From NCBI GenBank assembly GCA_937891905.1, contig CALATT010000060.1:1-31221 (forward strand): 31,221 bases of DNA, in the 5' to 3' direction. The translations under genes and the position numbers were made by a program. Below are positions 30,874 through 31,221 of this stretch, piece after piece. Within the stretch, counting starts at the first letter, position 1. The number at the start of each line of letters is the position of its first letter. The notes under the pieces are model-generated. The model made no database searches and was not told where the DNA came from. It saw only the letters and a list, made by a program, of their open reading frames with translations. Origin of the DNA: an uncultured Bacteroidales bacterium (GTDB lineage Bacteria; Bacteroidota; Bacteroidia; Bacteroidales; Paludibacteraceae).

Positions 30874-31221
30874 AAAGAGCGCAACAATAATGTTGAGTGG
30901 GTTCAAGGATTTGCAGGTATCCTTGATTTATACCTGCTAAGAGAGAGAAATACCAGAATCACTAAGGGAAGCACAGATATAATTCGCGGATGTCTGAGTT
31001 TTTCACTGATGAGCCAAATACAAGAGTGGACAAAAGAACTGGAGGATGAATCTTCACTCCCCCAATATATCATCTCTATGGAAGATTCCATATACAGCAG
31101 TGGAAGTAAAGAGTTATTGATTGAGCAAAAGAATCTCTCCAGACTTGCGTACTGCATCATATTCAGGAGACCTGTAACAATTACGTATAAACCACATTAT
31201 TTGGAAGGTAAAGAAGACACA
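30871..31221 (+). CDS. Unidentified protein fragment, both ends missing
   Basis: The plus-strand frame is open for 117 codons from the breakpoint to the window edge (WKERNNNVEWVQGFAGILD, later LIEQKNLSRLAYCIIFRRPVTITY). A stop at 30850 in the same frame lies inside the dehydrogenase region, and no start codon fits. It reads as a globular, mixed-charge protein rather than a chance frame. About six of its eight arginine codons are AGA or AGG, whereas CGT/CGC dominate in genes such as addA, hinting at a different origin. I do not recognise the family. A minus-strand frame at 30903-31160 overlaps it and looks like a shadow. Confidence 0.55.

Noticed and set aside
30903..31160. 85-codon minus-strand open frame at the right edge
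   Set aside because: It is antisense to a longer, better-composed plus-strand frame and is Ser-rich and low complexity, as shadow frames often are.

Overview
The window looks like chromosomal DNA from a member of the order Bacteroidales (phylum Bacteroidota). It encodes RibBA, an aspartase, FtsY, MtaB and an AddAB-type nuclease typical of that group. Several genes are preceded by the Bacteroidota promoter element TAnnTTTG instead of a sigma70-type -10 box. Shine-Dalgarno sequences are weak or absent. The genus cannot be fixed from the sequence alone. No rRNA, tRNA, CRISPR array, transposase or integrase was found.

Layout. 1-5.5 kb (minus strand): the 5' end of an acyl-CoA ligase, a TetR regulator, a patatin-like lipase, GcvT, PepT and a 2-hydroxyacid dehydrogenase. 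The last is transcribed first, from its own promoter. 5.5-7.5 kb: two gene-poor stretches full of short repeats flank a BspA-type leucine-rich-repeat gene. 7.5-14.6 kb (plus): addA, addB and an HprK-like P-loop gene form a tight operon, convergent with mtaB. 16-20.7 kb (plus): cytidine deaminase, LptF/G permease, ribBA and a secreted, repeat-tailed protein, closed by a strong bidirectional terminator. 20.7-30.9 kb (minus): aspA, ftsY and a surface-polysaccharide cluster with a WecA-like initiating transferase, three GT2 enzymes, one GT4-like enzyme, a Wzy-like polymerase, a Wzx-like flippase and a truncated UDP-glucose dehydrogenase. At about 30.87 kb the dehydrogenase breaks off abruptly and joins an unrelated plus-strand coding fragment that also lacks its start. 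This is either a rearrangement or an assembly chimera.

The most striking feature is a dispersed family of short tandem arrays with a fixed 7-nt period but changing heptamer word: NNGAGTA, TACGANG, GNNTCCG, TTNAGTA or AATGTGT. Ten arrays lie between about 0.2 and 16.6 kb, in both orientations. Five are intergenic. Five sit inside the reading frames of addA (two), mtaB (two) and the hydroxyacid dehydrogenase, where they add extra peptide in linkers without breaking the frame. I found none in the remaining 14.6 kb. They resemble the heptanucleotide STRR repeats of filamentous cyanobacteria in form, but several different words within one window suggest an active repeat-generating process.

Other structural points are a possible pseudoknot leader upstream of the acyl-CoA ligase, an octamer array, several intergenic direct repeats, and internally repetitive genes (LRR and secreted protein) that could vary in length.
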